Positions 7,660 to 16,476 are shown, numbered from the stretch's first letter. The stretch: 64,000 bases of DNA from Salinarchaeum laminariae (GCF_023204835.1 NZ_CP096270.1:744001-808000); one strand, 5' to 3'. Notes: generated by a model not told the origin, from the letters alone. Program-made: numbers and translations.

Positions 7660-8746
7660 CCGGCCCTGGACGGAGACAACCAGGGAGAGCTATCGGGAGT
7701 CGTCAGAGCGGCAGTCGAGCGACGGCGGCGGGCTGATTCGCTCGATACGCAGCGTCCTGCGACCGCGACGAGGTGCTGTCGAGGCGCGCGTGTTCGTCCT
7801 CGGCACGGTCGGCACCGCCGCCGTGACCGAACGGCTGCGGGCCGTGCTCGAGCGCCGCGGCTACGCCGCTCGGTCCGTGCGCATCGACGGCGACGATCCG
7901 ACGCTGGACAATCGGGACGAGCGCGGTGCGGTGGATTTCCTGCTGGTGGACGCCCATGGCGACGGCGAGGCGGTCGGCCGCGCCCGGGACATGCTCGGAC
8001 CGCCGGACGTCGCCGTCGTGACGGCCGCCGGAAGCGATGGAACCGCCACCCGCGGGCCCGGTCGGGGCGACGTCGTCCGGTCGATCGCCAGCGCAGTGCC
8101 CGCGGGCGCCCACGTCGTCAACGCCGAGGGGACGCCCGCCGTCCGGCGCTACCTCGCGAGGGCGATCGAGCGCCGCGGCGCCACCATCTCCCACGTCGGC
8201 GCCCACGACGCCGACGCGCCCGGTGCGGAGCTCGGATCGGCGATCGACGGCGCACTCGCAGCGCTCGAGGAAGCGCCGATGCCCGACGAGGAACGGGAAG
8301 CGCTCGCGGCGTCCTCCCGGCCGGAGTGGATCGACCTTCCCGCCGGCCAGTGTTACGACGCACTCGGCGTCACCGACGCCGTCGCGATCGAACGGCTCCG
8401 CCACGCGCTCTGCTCGGACGGAGAGCCCGTCGAGCTGGTCGTCGTCACCGACGGCCGCCGTCGGGACGTCGCCGCCACGCTTGCGAACTACGCGAGCGAG
8501 TGCCACGAGCGCCGCACCGTGCCGACGGTGTACGCGATCGGCCCGCTCGCCGAGCAGTTCGCCGACCGCTGTGCCGCGCCGACCGTCGAGTACGGGCCCG
8601 ATGCGGCGGGCGAAACGGTCCTCGACGAGGCGCTCGCTGCCGGTCCAACGCTCGTCACCGGCGTCGAGGAGACGCCAGCGGGCTCGGCGATCGCGAACGC
8701 GATCGCGGGCCGGATCCAGCGCTCTGGAACGCCGAAAATCGGGTGA
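7652..8746 (+). CDS. Diverged CapB/PgsB-like protein lacking the P-loop
   Basis: 364 residues collinear with PgsB/CapB, the Mur-type amide ligase of poly-gamma-glutamate synthesis. Residues about 46-75 (VFVLGTVGTAAVTERLRAVL) align with the PgsB ATP-binding segment, but the GxxGK(S/T) lysine is replaced: GTVGTAAV. The segment DVAVVTAAGSDGTATRGPG aligns with the PgsB 'NV..DHMDVMGPT' region but lacks the DH. The C-terminal stretch PVELVVVTDGRRRDVAATLAN aligns with IIIMNCRADRVDRTQQFAN of PgsB, and LVTGVEETPAGSAIANAIAGR with the final GVGNIHGAAEPLI. It is likely inactive as a ligase, or has a new role with the CapC-like protein. It starts at GTG 7652; an ATG alternative is not available nearby. 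Confidence 0.6.
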   Translation: MFDRPWTETTRESYRESSERQSSDGGGLIRSIRSVLRPRRGAVEARVFVLGTVGTAAVTERLRAVLERRGYAARSVRIDGDDPTLDNRDERGAVDFLLVDAHGDGEAVGRARDMLGPPDVAVVTAAGSDGTATRGPGRGDVVRSIASAVPAGAHVVNAEGTPAVRRYLARAIERRGATISHVGAHDADAPGAELGSAIDGALAALEEAPMPDEEREALAASSRPEWIDLPAGQCYDALGVTDAVAIERLRHALCSDGEPVELVVVTDGRRRDVAATLANYASECHERRTVPTVYAIGPLAEQFADRCAAPTVEYGPDAAGETVLDEALAAGPTLVTGVEETPAGSAIANAIAGRIQRSGTPKIG

Positions 8747-8788
8747 AAGTGGCAGTCTGCGGCTGCGGAGACGGTCATCGCTACGAGT

Positions 8789-9619
8789 TCAGGAGCCTGC
8801 GAGGCCGACCGATCCGCCCGCGTCAGTGCGCCGCGAGAGCCAGAGCGTCGCCACCGCCAGCGCGAACGCGACGGCCAGCCCCGCAGCGACGGTGGCCTGG
8901 CCGGTCGGGTCGAGGCGAACCCGTCCGACGACGATCGCGATCGCGGCCGCGGCCGCGCCGCCACCCGCGGCGAGTCGCGTCGGCCCGTCGGAGCGCTGGG
9001 GAGCGAGGCTCGCGACGAACAGCGCGAGGAATCCGCCGAGTGCCAGCGCGTTGAACAGGACGTGCAGCTCTGCGGTGTGCGCGATCACGACGCCAGGCGT
9101 CAACAGCGTTGCCGGGGCGAGGACCAATGCCGCGATCCCGACGAGACGATCGCGGGAGGGCACCCGGCCCACGGTCCAGACGGTGCCGGCCGCGAACAGC
9201 GCGAGGATCGCGAGCGCGGAGGCGAAGTGCGTCGCGAGAATCAGGCGCTCGTAGGTCGTCACGGTCAACGCGCCCAGCACGATCTGGAGCGGCGTCAAGA
9301 CCAGGGCGAGTGCAAACGCGGCGACGACCCGACGCTCGGAACCGGCACGCCACGCCGAGACGGTCGTGCCGAGAATCGCGAACCCGACGACCATCGCGAC
9401 CAGCCGGTGGAACCACTCGACGAAGCTCCCGAAGTTCGCCGGGAAGAGCCCGAACACCGCACCGTCACAGATCGGCCAGCGACCCTCGCAGGTCAGGCCG
9501 TAGCCACCGACGGCGGTCCAGATGCCGAGCAGCATGAGGACGAACGTGAGCGCCAGCGTTCCCATCGCAAGACGGGGTAGCGAGGGGACGAATCCGCTGG
9601 CGCGCGAGCGCATCGACAT
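8789..9619 (-). CDS. ctaA: Heme A synthase, COX15/CtaA family
   Basis: 276 residues with about eight transmembrane helices. Heme-ligand histidines are in EWFHRLVAMVVG, LATHFASAL and VIAHTAELHVLFNAL. The first external loop holds a cysteine pair in LTCEGRWPICDGAVFG, as in CtaA proteins. The enzyme oxidises the C8 methyl of heme O to give heme A for terminal oxidases and sits in the cytoplasmic membrane. Start 9619 (MSMRSR) is used; 9613 (MRSR) is equally possible. It is convergent with the CapB-like gene, with 42 bases between the stops, and divergent from prs across a long repeat-filled gap. Confidence 0.9.
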   Translation of the reverse strand: MSMRSRASGFVPSLPRLAMGTLALTFVLMLLGIWTAVGGYGLTCEGRWPICDGAVFGLFPANFGSFVEWFHRLVAMVVGFAILGTTVSAWRAGSERRVVAAFALALVLTPLQIVLGALTVTTYERLILATHFASALAILALFAAGTVWTVGRVPSRDRLVGIAALVLAPATLLTPGVVIAHTAELHVLFNALALGGFLALFVASLAPQRSDGPTRLAAGGGAAAAAIAIVVGRVRLDPTGQATVAAGLAVAFALAVATLWLSRRTDAGGSVGLAGS

Positions 9620-9736
9620 ACTCGGGGGTCGGGTCCTGATGCATATCAGTCTGACCGTCGATCCCGGCTAGGGAGGGTTGGGGGAGAACACTGGCCTTCA
9701 GATTGAGAACGAGGTAGTTCAATTGCTGAAACCTCC

Positions 9737-10091
9737 GAAAGCCCCCGAGCGCTCGGAATCCCAGGGCTCGCTGCGCGCTTCCCTCCTTCGCTACGCGCAG
9801 TCGGTCCAGTGCTTGCGTCGCCCGGGGACAGCCGAGTCACTCGGCCCCTTTCGATGTGCCGGAAGATCAGAGATCTTCCGTACCTCGCGAAATCAAAGAT
9901 TTCGCTCAGTCCCACCCGCCCTCAATCCTCCCCAACCTTCTGCGCTCCTCGCTTCGCTGCGGTGCTCGGCCCTCGCACGCTAGCTGGCGCAGCCGCTCGC
10001 CCGCTTCGGGGCTCGCGACACCGTCGGAGCAAGCTCCGACGAGGTTCGCCTCGCTCCGCTCGGCTCACCCACGCCAGCGCGCGCCGACGTG
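9737..10091 (-). repeat. Structured intergenic repeat unit, copy 4 (long inverted arm)
   Basis: On the minus strand: a GC-rich lead with hairpin GTCGGAGC (10023-10030)/GCTCCGAC (10033-10040), GAGCACCGCAGCGAAGCGAG, GTTGGGGAGG, GTGGGACTGAGC (ending near 9904), hairpin I GCGAAATC (9887-9894)/GATTTCGC (9898-9905), hairpin II GGAAGATC (9861-9868)/GATCTTCC (9872-9879), CGAAAGGGGCCGAG, a body, and GGGGGCTTTC (9737-9746). Hairpins I and II occupy the same places as in copies 2 and 6, but their sequence differs while pairing is kept. It makes an inverted pair with copy 5. Together the two fill most of the 9620-10401 gap between ctaA and prs. Confidence 0.78.
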
Positions 10092-10128
10092 GACCACCGG
10101 GGATCCGTGACTGCCGATTACCGACACC

Positions 10129-10304
10129 GGGAGGGACTCCGGAAGGGGCCGACCGCTCGTCGCAGGTACCGACGGTGAGCCGAACGAAGTGAGGCGAACG
10201 TCGAAAGACGAGCGAAGCGATGTCTTTCGGAATAAGCACCGCAGGCGAGCGAAGCGAGCCGAGGAGCACAGCGAGGTAGCTGCGTCGAGCGGGAGGGGGC
10301 TTCC
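10129..10304 (+). repeat. Structured intergenic repeat unit, copy 5
   Basis: GGGAGGGACTCCGGAAGGGGCCGACC, then GCTCGTCGCAGGTACC pairing with GGTAGCTGCGTCGAGC near 10273-10290 (two mismatches), an inner hairpin CGAAAGAC (10202-10209)/GTCTTTCG (10222-10229), AAGCACCGCAGGCGAGCGAA, and closing GAGCGGGAGGGGGCTTCC. Hairpins I and II are absent from this copy. The copy ends about 97 bases before the prs start. Confidence 0.78.
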
Positions 10305-10401
10305 GTACGCGGCTGCGGTCGCCGTCAAACGCGATTCTCAGAAGCCGCCTGTTGCCCCTAGGACCGAAACACGTTTTCGCGGGCCGGGCGCACCGAACTG
10401 T

Positions 10402-11280
10402 ATGATCGTCAGCGGGTCCACGTCGCAGTCGCTGGCCGCCGCGCTCGCCGCCGAACTCGACGAGCCCCTCGGAGCCGTCGACCAGACGGCGTTCCCGGAC
10501 GGCGAGTCGAAGTTCGCACTCTCGCCGCCGGCGACCCACTCCCTCGCGGACGTCGATCGGGCGGTGATCGTCGCATCGACCACGACGGCGGCGTCCCATC
10601 TCGAGGTGCTCCAGCTACAGGACGCTGCCCGAGAGGCCGGGATCGACGAGGTCGTCACGGTGTTGCCGTACATGGGCTACGGCCGCCAGGATCGAGCCTT
10701 CGAAGCGGGCGAACCGGTGACGGCGCGCGCGATCGCACGGGCGCTTTCGCCCGGCACGGATCGGATCCTGACCGTCACGCCCCACGAGCCGGGCGTCTGC
10801 GAGTTTTTCGACCCGCCGGCGACCGCGATCGACGCGGAAGCGCTCCTGGCGGAGCCGCTCCAAACCGGTCCCGATCCAGCGCTCGCCGACCCGCTTTTCC
10901 TCTCGCCGGACGCCGGCGCGATCGAGATCGCCGAGACCGTGCAGTCCGCCTACGGCGAGGGCGCCGTCGACCACTTCGAGAAGACCCGAAGCTCCGGCAC
11001 CGAGGTCTCGATCGAGCCCAGCGACGCGGCCGTCGAGAATCGGGACGTGGTCGTCGTCGACGACATCGTCGCGACGGGTTCGACGATGAGCGAGTCCATC
11101 GAGGTGCTTCAGGAGCGGAACGTCGGGCGCGTGTTCGTGGCCTGCGTCCACCCGCTACTGGCTCGCGACGCACGGAGCAAGCTGGCCCGCGCCGGCGTCG
11201 AGGCGATCTTCGCGACTGACACCATCGAGCGGACCGTGAGTACGGTCTCCGCGGCCCCGGCGATCGCCGAGGAGCTCTGA
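10402..11280 (+). CDS. prs: Ribose-phosphate pyrophosphokinase (PRPP synthetase)
   Basis: 292 residues, with two phosphoribosyltransferase-like halves. FPDGESKF (ATP/ribose-5-phosphate side), LPYMGYGRQDRAFEAGEPV (catalytic flexible region) and the PRPP-binding loop VVVVDDIVATGSTM are all present. The enzyme transfers pyrophosphate from ATP to ribose 5-phosphate to make PRPP for purine, pyrimidine, histidine and NAD synthesis. Length matches archaeal Prs. A longer frame runs in from the repeat element upstream, but the ATG at 10402 is at the family start (MIVSGSTSQSLA). Confidence 0.95.
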   Translation: MIVSGSTSQSLAAALAAELDEPLGAVDQTAFPDGESKFALSPPATHSLADVDRAVIVASTTTAASHLEVLQLQDAAREAGIDEVVTVLPYMGYGRQDRAFEAGEPVTARAIARALSPGTDRILTVTPHEPGVCEFFDPPATAIDAEALLAEPLQTGPDPALADPLFLSPDAGAIEIAETVQSAYGEGAVDHFEKTRSSGTEVSIEPSDAAVENRDVVVVDDIVATGSTMSESIEVLQERNVGRVFVACVHPLLARDARSKLARAGVEAIFATDTIERTVSTVSAAPAIAEEL

Positions 11281-11349
11281 ACCGGGACCCCAGGAACCAG
11301 TTGCCGCGCTATTCTGACCGACCGATCCGCGGCCCCGCCAGTGCCGGCG

Positions 11350-12777
11350 CTAGTCCGACCGAGCCAGATCGCAACCGCCGTCTCCCAGCGCGACCTCACC
11401 AGCCCGCGCGCTCTCGACGCCGCAGTCGGCCGGCGAGACGTCGAACGCAGCCGCGTGAGCAGCACCGCTCCAGCAGCTGGGCGCGGTGGGACGCTGGGTG
11501 TAGGCGACCGCTGCCGCTCGGGCTGCCGGACCGCCAGCGGCCTCGACGGCGTCGGCGAACGCGGCGGCGTCGAAGCTCCCCGGCGCCGCAGCAGTCCACG
11601 CCGACAGCACCGACTGAAACGTCCGCTCGCCGCCGGTCGCCGCGCGGATTCGGCGGTCCAGCGCCGCGACGACGAGCGCGCCTTTGCGGTACTGGGCGTC
11701 GTCGGCCCACGTCGTCGGATCGGCGAGGACCGCGCCGGCCGGCTGGCCCTCGACCCCGCGCTCGAGGACGGTGCGGTACTCCTGAAATCCGATCGCACCG
11801 CGCTCGAACGCCTGCGTCACGGCGTAGTACTCAGCGGTCGCCTCGAGCAGCCACTCCGTCGCGGGGGTGACCGCCTCGCGATCCTGGCGAGTATGGACGT
11901 ACTCGTGGACCCAGATGTTCGTCGGTGCCGCCAGTGGTGCGGCGTCGTTGACGCGCGCGTCCGGGCCGAGGGAAAGCCCGCGATGGGCCCAGGTCACGCC
12001 CTCCGTCGGTGCAACGAACACCGTCACGACGTCGTTTCGACCGCCGACGGCCAGGCGGGTGCTCGCGGCGACGAGCGAGTCGAGAACGCGATCCGGGCCC
12101 GCAGCGAGCGTCGCAGCGGTCGGGACGACGAGGCGCACCATCTCGGCCGACCGTCCGCTCCCGGCGAGTCTCGATCGGTCGTCGATCGGCGCAGCGGGCG
12201 GAACGCGACGCTGCTCGCACTCGTACGCGCCGAGGAAGGCGAACTGCTCACCGGCGGTGCCGGTGCCACGGACGGACGCCGCCCGGTCGATCCGCGGCTC
12301 GGTGCCACGGTAGCGCCAGCGCGTGTGAGTTCGAGGGCGTAGACAGAGCGCCCAGTCGTCGGCGCCGGCGCCGTAGGTCGCCGGCGTCGCGTCGACGGGC
12401 TGTCGCAGGAGGACGGTCGCTCGGTCGCCGGTGCCGTCCCACTCGAACGCCGGCCCGTCCACGGCTCCCTGCCAGGTGTACCCCTCGACGTCGCTGGGGT
12501 CGAATCCGTCGGTCGCGACGACGGTGACCTGTGGCCGCTCGATCCAGAACGCGAGCTTCGAGACGCTCTCGGGGATCTCGTAGACGATCGCGAGGTCGAC
12601 CGCGTCGTCGGCGTCACCGTTGCGATAGACGGTTCGTTCGACGACGGTCGGGGCGCCCTCGTCGCGAGCGCTGGCGCCTGCGTCCGTCTCTTCCGGAGCG
12701 GACGGTCGATCGGTCTCCTCGCGAGCGACCGTCCCCGGTCGGGCGATCGTTCTGTCTGACGCGGATCGCCCTGCCAT
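11350..12777 (-). CDS. HEYVH metalloprotease-like protein without signal peptide
   Basis: 475 residues with no signal peptide or transmembrane helix. The zinc motif HEYVH is at residues 291-295, and a downstream WLLEATAEYY supplies a possible third ligand (Glu312). The N-terminal ~55 residues are low complexity and acidic; residues about 60-250 are a beta-rich domain shared with the paralogue at 13086-15299, as is the helical domain after the zinc site. The HExxH...E layout is that of gluzincins, and the closest feel is M61-like, but no family can be assigned with certainty. The shorter gap between HEYVH and Glu312 than in the paralogue is odd. Loss of export parts suggests a cytosolic form, or a decayed duplicate. 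Confidence 0.65.
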   Translation of the reverse strand: MAGRSASDRTIARPGTVAREETDRPSAPEETDAGASARDEGAPTVVERTVYRNGDADDAVDLAIVYEIPESVSKLAFWIERPQVTVVATDGFDPSDVEGYTWQGAVDGPAFEWDGTGDRATVLLRQPVDATPATYGAGADDWALCLRPRTHTRWRYRGTEPRIDRAASVRGTGTAGEQFAFLGAYECEQRRVPPAAPIDDRSRLAGSGRSAEMVRLVVPTAATLAAGPDRVLDSLVAASTRLAVGGRNDVVTVFVAPTEGVTWAHRGLSLGPDARVNDAAPLAAPTNIWVHEYVHTRQDREAVTPATEWLLEATAEYYAVTQAFERGAIGFQEYRTVLERGVEGQPAGAVLADPTTWADDAQYRKGALVVAALDRRIRAATGGERTFQSVLSAWTAAAPGSFDAAAFADAVEAAGGPAARAAAVAYTQRPTAPSCWSGAAHAAAFDVSPADCGVESARAGEVALGDGGCDLARSD

Positions 12778-13085
12778 GAACCGGCTGTTGGGGGGATTTT
12801 CGCATTGTAATAGAGCGCATGCGGCGAGGTACGGAACCCATTCTGCGCTCGACCGTCGCCCGCCGGAAGCCGGGAACTGCCGTAGGAGGGACGTTATCGG
12901 TTGATCTGACGGTTAGTGAACGTCGTCGCAGTCCTCCCGGGTCGCCCGCAGCCGTCGAACGTTAGCTGGCGATCGCGGATCACAGCCGAATCGCAGACAG
13001 TAGCCGGATCAGAGAAATAAGCGGGATCGCAGAAGGCAGCCAGATCGCGCAAATCGGTCGAACACCTCAGGACCGCCGCATCCGC
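12778..13085. other. Intergenic gap with degenerate 18-base tandem array
   Basis: The 308 bases between the two metalloprotease genes hold no frame I can support. From about 12969 to 13057 there are five imperfect 18-base units of the form CGAATCGCAGACAGTAGC, CGGATCAGAGAAATAAGC, GGGATCGCAGAAGGCAGC. Nothing else stands out. Confidence 0.55.
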
Positions 13086-15299
13086 TCAGAGGCGCCGTCG
13101 AACGACTGCGAATCCGAGGACGCCGGCGAACAGCGCGATCGCGACGACCGCGATCGCGACCGGCGGCACGAGATCGAGCGGGCCGGGATCCTCTACGGTG
13201 ACCGCGACGGAGAGGTTGCCAGCAGTGATCTCGTAGCTCCCGGTGCTCTCGAACGTGGTGGTGATCGCGACGGTGTCGTTTCCGCCCGGAGCGAGACGGA
13301 CCCGTTCGCTGCCGATCACCTCGCCGTCGGCGCGGATCGTGATCGTCCCGTCCGCGGGAGCGTTCGTCGGGTTCGAGACGGTGGCGACGACGTCGACGCT
13401 GTCGCCAGCGACCGCCGGCTGTGGCGTGACATGGAGCTCCTCGACGGCGGGAGTCGCTGGCTCTACCACGGTGACGGTGCGGGCGTAGTCGCCAGCGACG
13501 ATCCTGACGTCGCCGGTCTGGTCGATCTGGGCGGTGAGATTTGCCGTCGCGGTTTCCCCGGGGGCGAGCGTGCCGGTCGCCGCTGCCAGCACCTGGCCGT
13601 CGACGGTGATCGTCGCGCGATAGTTGCCGCCGGCGTCGGCGACGTTCTCGATCCGGATGCGCGTCGTGACGTTCTCCCCGACGGCGAGCGTATCGCCGAG
13701 TTCGCCCGTCCTGTAGGGGCTGGCGACCGACAGCGGCGGGTCGGAGATCACGGTGTACTCGAACCGGGACTGTTCGACGGTGAACAGCGCTTCGTGGGTA
13801 TCGCGGTCCCAGACGGAGGGCGTCGCGTCCGTTCGCGTGTGCGTCTCGACGAACGACTCGACGGAGTCGCCGCCCAGCTCCCCGGCCGCCGATTCGAGAT
13901 CGTCACCGGAGAAGGTGCCCGCGGTGTTCCACCGCTCCATCAGAGCCTGGAAGGTCGTCTCGCCGTCGGTCGCGGCGCGGAGCTGGCGGTCGATCGCTCC
14001 GACGACGAGCGCGCCCTTCTCGTACTCGGCGTCGGTGCTCGCCCAGGTGGAGCGGTCGGCGAGGACGGCGTCGGCGGCGGGCGGTTGGGTCCCGCGTTCG
14101 AGCACGGCCTGGAACGTCTCGAAGTCGATCAGTCCCTGCTCGTAGCTCGTCAACGCGGCGTAATACTCCGCGCTGCCCTCGATCAGCCAGTGGGCGTCGT
14201 CGGCGATGGCGTCACCGCCGGAACGGTCAGCGTCGCGGTACTGTCGGGTGTGGACGTACTCGTGCACCCAGATGTTGAGCGGGTCGTCGACGCCGGCGTC
14301 GGCGCTGATGCGGGCGTCGGAGCCGATGGCCAGGCCGGGCGGGCTCCAGTCGACCCCGTCTGTCGGCGCCGCGATCAGCACGACCTCGTCGTTGCGGTTT
14401 GTGTCGCCGAAGTGGAGCTGCTCGCTGGCGTAGGCCACCGAATCGAGGATCGCGGTCGGCGAGGATGCCGGATCCGCGGCGTCGGGGACGACGAGCGAGA
14501 GTTGCTCGCCGCCGACCGTCTCCGTGTGGAGCTCGTACGGCCCCAGGAAGGCGAAGCGATCGCCCGCGTACCCCTCGCCGGCAGGTGCCATCTCGTAGGC
14601 GAGTCCGGGGTTCGTGGTGCTGTAGCTCCACGTCGTACGAGTCTGTGGCCGGGTGACGACGGCCCAGTCCGCGGTGCCGCCGACGTACGTGCCGGTTCCG
14701 TCACCCTCGCGGAAGCTCTCGGAGACATCGTGGCGAATCGTAACGGTCCCACCGGAACCCGTGCCGTCCCACTCGAAGGTCCCCTCGTCGGTCTCGGTGA
14801 ACCCGTCGAGCCCGGCGATCTCGTACTCGCCGTAAACGATCCCGAACCTCAGCGACTGAACGTCGTCGGGGATCTCGTAGCTGATCCGGGCCTCGACGCG
14901 ATCGGGCTGAGCCGGAAGCAGGCTGTACTCGACGCGCTCGACGATCGAACCACCCGACTGAACCGCAGTCGACGACGGACTGAGGCGAGTCGAGCTGGCG
15001 GTAGAACTGGTGGCAGTGGTGCTGGTCGAGCTGGTGGAAATAGTGGAGCCGCTGGAGCTGCTGGATCTGACCGCTGGTGAGAGGGAAGCAGTTTCCAGCG
15101 CCGGTGAAGCGGTGGCGGAGGTTGGGAGGTCTGGAGCAGTAGTGGCGGAGACGGCGTGACCGCCTGGCGCGGACGCACCGGCGCCACCGACCGCCGCGAC
15201 CGCGACGCCGCCACCGATCGCCAGCGAGACTACGAGAGCGACGCAAACGGACGCCCGGAGTCGCCGGTCTCGATCGCCCGACTGCACTCGTCGCTGCAT
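13086..15299 (-). CDS. Secreted, membrane-anchored HEYVH metalloprotease-like protein with CARDB-like domains
   Basis: 737 residues. The order is: a basic N-terminus and signal helix (RASVCVALVVSLAIGGGVAVAAV), a Ser/Thr-rich linker to about residue 125, a beta-rich domain, the zinc motif HEYVH (346-350) with a candidate third ligand in WLIEGSAEYY (Glu374), a helical domain to about residue 480, two CARDB-like Ig domains, and a C-terminal helix LVPPVAIAVVAIALFAGVLGF ending in RRRL. This suggests an extracellular enzyme held to the membrane. Paralogous to the protein at 11350-12777 over the catalytic half. Start 15299 (MQRRVQS) is chosen because it directly precedes the signal helix; the frame opens 12 codons earlier. 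Confidence 0.78.
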   Translation of the reverse strand: MQRRVQSGDRDRRLRASVCVALVVSLAIGGGVAVAAVGGAGASAPGGHAVSATTAPDLPTSATASPALETASLSPAVRSSSSSGSTISTSSTSTTATSSTASSTRLSPSSTAVQSGGSIVERVEYSLLPAQPDRVEARISYEIPDDVQSLRFGIVYGEYEIAGLDGFTETDEGTFEWDGTGSGGTVTIRHDVSESFREGDGTGTYVGGTADWAVVTRPQTRTTWSYSTTNPGLAYEMAPAGEGYAGDRFAFLGPYELHTETVGGEQLSLVVPDAADPASSPTAILDSVAYASEQLHFGDTNRNDEVVLIAAPTDGVDWSPPGLAIGSDARISADAGVDDPLNIWVHEYVHTRQYRDADRSGGDAIADDAHWLIEGSAEYYAALTSYEQGLIDFETFQAVLERGTQPPAADAVLADRSTWASTDAEYEKGALVVGAIDRQLRAATDGETTFQALMERWNTAGTFSGDDLESAAGELGGDSVESFVETHTRTDATPSVWDRDTHEALFTVEQSRFEYTVISDPPLSVASPYRTGELGDTLAVGENVTTRIRIENVADAGGNYRATITVDGQVLAAATGTLAPGETATANLTAQIDQTGDVRIVAGDYARTVTVVEPATPAVEELHVTPQPAVAGDSVDVVATVSNPTNAPADGTITIRADGEVIGSERVRLAPGGNDTVAITTTFESTGSYEITAGNLSVAVTVEDPGPLDLVPPVAIAVVAIALFAGVLGFAVVRRRL

Positions 15300-15481
15300 G
15301 AGGATTCGCTCGGAGGGCGACCGCATTAACCGCATTGGCAGGCGGTCGTCGGTTCGGGTGAAAAGAAGCAGTTGGCTACGCCGCCGGTAGCCGTCGGTTC
15401 ACCCCGTCACTCCCGGGTGAGCCACGTAGCCACGGCGGGCGCCGCCGAACCGGGCTGCGTCATACGGGTGTCTGACGGCCG

Positions 15482-15502
15482 TTTATTATCGTGGGATCCC
15501 AC
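15482..15502 (+). promoter_or_regulatory. TATA box plus perfect palindrome before the bactofilin-like gene
   Basis: TTTATTA (15482-15488) sits 22-29 bases before the ATG at 15511. It is followed at once by the perfect 12-base palindrome GTGGGATCCCAC (15491-15502), which would lie between the TATA box and the start of transcription and translation. A repressor site is plausible. Confidence 0.5.
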
Positions 15503-15510
15503 CTTCGTGT

Positions 15511-16371
15511 ATGGCGCTCCGGAACCGACCACTCGACGAACTCGTGATTCCTGACGGGACGACCGTCGAGGAGCACGATCTCGTCACCGACGGCGACGTC
15601 ATCGTCGGTGGCCGCGGCACTGTCGAGTTCGGCGTCCGGGGCAGAAACGTGCTCGCCGGCGAAGGCACCCAGTTCGGCGGCGACATCGAGGCGGAAGCCG
15701 ACTGTCGGCTGGACATGTGGGCCGACGTCGCCGGCAACGTGCTGGTGGGCCGGGACGCCTACCTCGGCGAGCGCGTCCACGTCGACGGCGAGCTGAAGGT
15801 CGCTGGCGACCTCGACATCGGCGACGACGTCGAGATCGAGGAGGGGTTCGAGGCCAACGGCTGGATCGTCATCCGCAACCCGATGCCGACGATCGTCTTC
15901 CTGTTCGTCTACCTCTCCCAGCTGCTGCGGATGGGCGAGGAGGACGCCGCCCAGGAGCTCGTTGGCAGCCTCACCGAGAGCGACTCGATCGAGGCCGAGC
16001 CCCTCGTCATCCCGCGGGGCGCCCGCGTCGGCGACGAGAGCTGGCAGACCGACACGCCGGCCCGCATCGGCGACGACTGCCGACTCCACGGGAACGTCCG
16101 GGCGACCGAGATCGTCGTCGGCGAGGACAACGACGTGTTCGGCAGCCTCCGGGCGAAAGGCGACGTCGTGGTCGGTGACGGCACCACGATCCACGGCGAC
16201 GTATCGACCCGGGACGGCACCGTCTCGCTGGACGACGGCGCTCGCGTGCTCGGCGACGTCGCCTGCTCGGATCTCGCCGTGAGCAGCGGTGCGGACGTCG
16301 ACGGCACGATGCGCGCCAGCGGCGAAGTCACGATCGTCGAGGACGCAACGCTGCCGCGACCGAGCGACTGA
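15511..16371 (+). CDS. Bactofilin-like polymer-forming protein (possible halofilin)
   Basis: 286 residues dominated by short Gly/Asp-rich beta repeats (VGGRGTVEFG, DGELKVAGDLDIGDDVEIEE, GDVVVGDGTTIHGDVS, DGARVLGDVACSDLAVSSGADVDG, split here), the pattern of a right-handed beta-helix bactofilin. A central break (about residues 118-160) holds a hydrophobic segment PTIVFLFVYLSQLLR, so the helix is in two blocks with a possible membrane-contact loop. Bactofilins polymerise without nucleotide; halofilins do this in haloarchaea and affect cell shape. Identity as a halofilin is inference. The gene stands alone behind a palindromic promoter. Confidence 0.75.
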   Translation: MALRNRPLDELVIPDGTTVEEHDLVTDGDVIVGGRGTVEFGVRGRNVLAGEGTQFGGDIEAEADCRLDMWADVAGNVLVGRDAYLGERVHVDGELKVAGDLDIGDDVEIEEGFEANGWIVIRNPMPTIVFLFVYLSQLLRMGEEDAAQELVGSLTESDSIEAEPLVIPRGARVGDESWQTDTPARIGDDCRLHGNVRATEIVVGEDNDVFGSLRAKGDVVVGDGTTIHGDVSTRDGTVSLDDGARVLGDVACSDLAVSSGADVDGTMRASGEVTIVEDATLPRPSD

Positions 16372-16476
16372 GGAACCAGCGCTACGGTTCGCGAGGGTGC
16401 TCGTGTAGCGGTCGATTCTGGGCCGGCACATCTGCCCAGCAGTCTTTTACACGACCAGCGGCTGACTTCGCGTAGT

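Noticed and set aside
13431..15080. 549-codon open frame on the plus strand opposite the metalloprotease gene
   Set aside because: It lies wholly antisense to a gene with signal, zinc motif and CARDB domains. Long antisense frames arise from GC-rich codon use; no motif is present in it.
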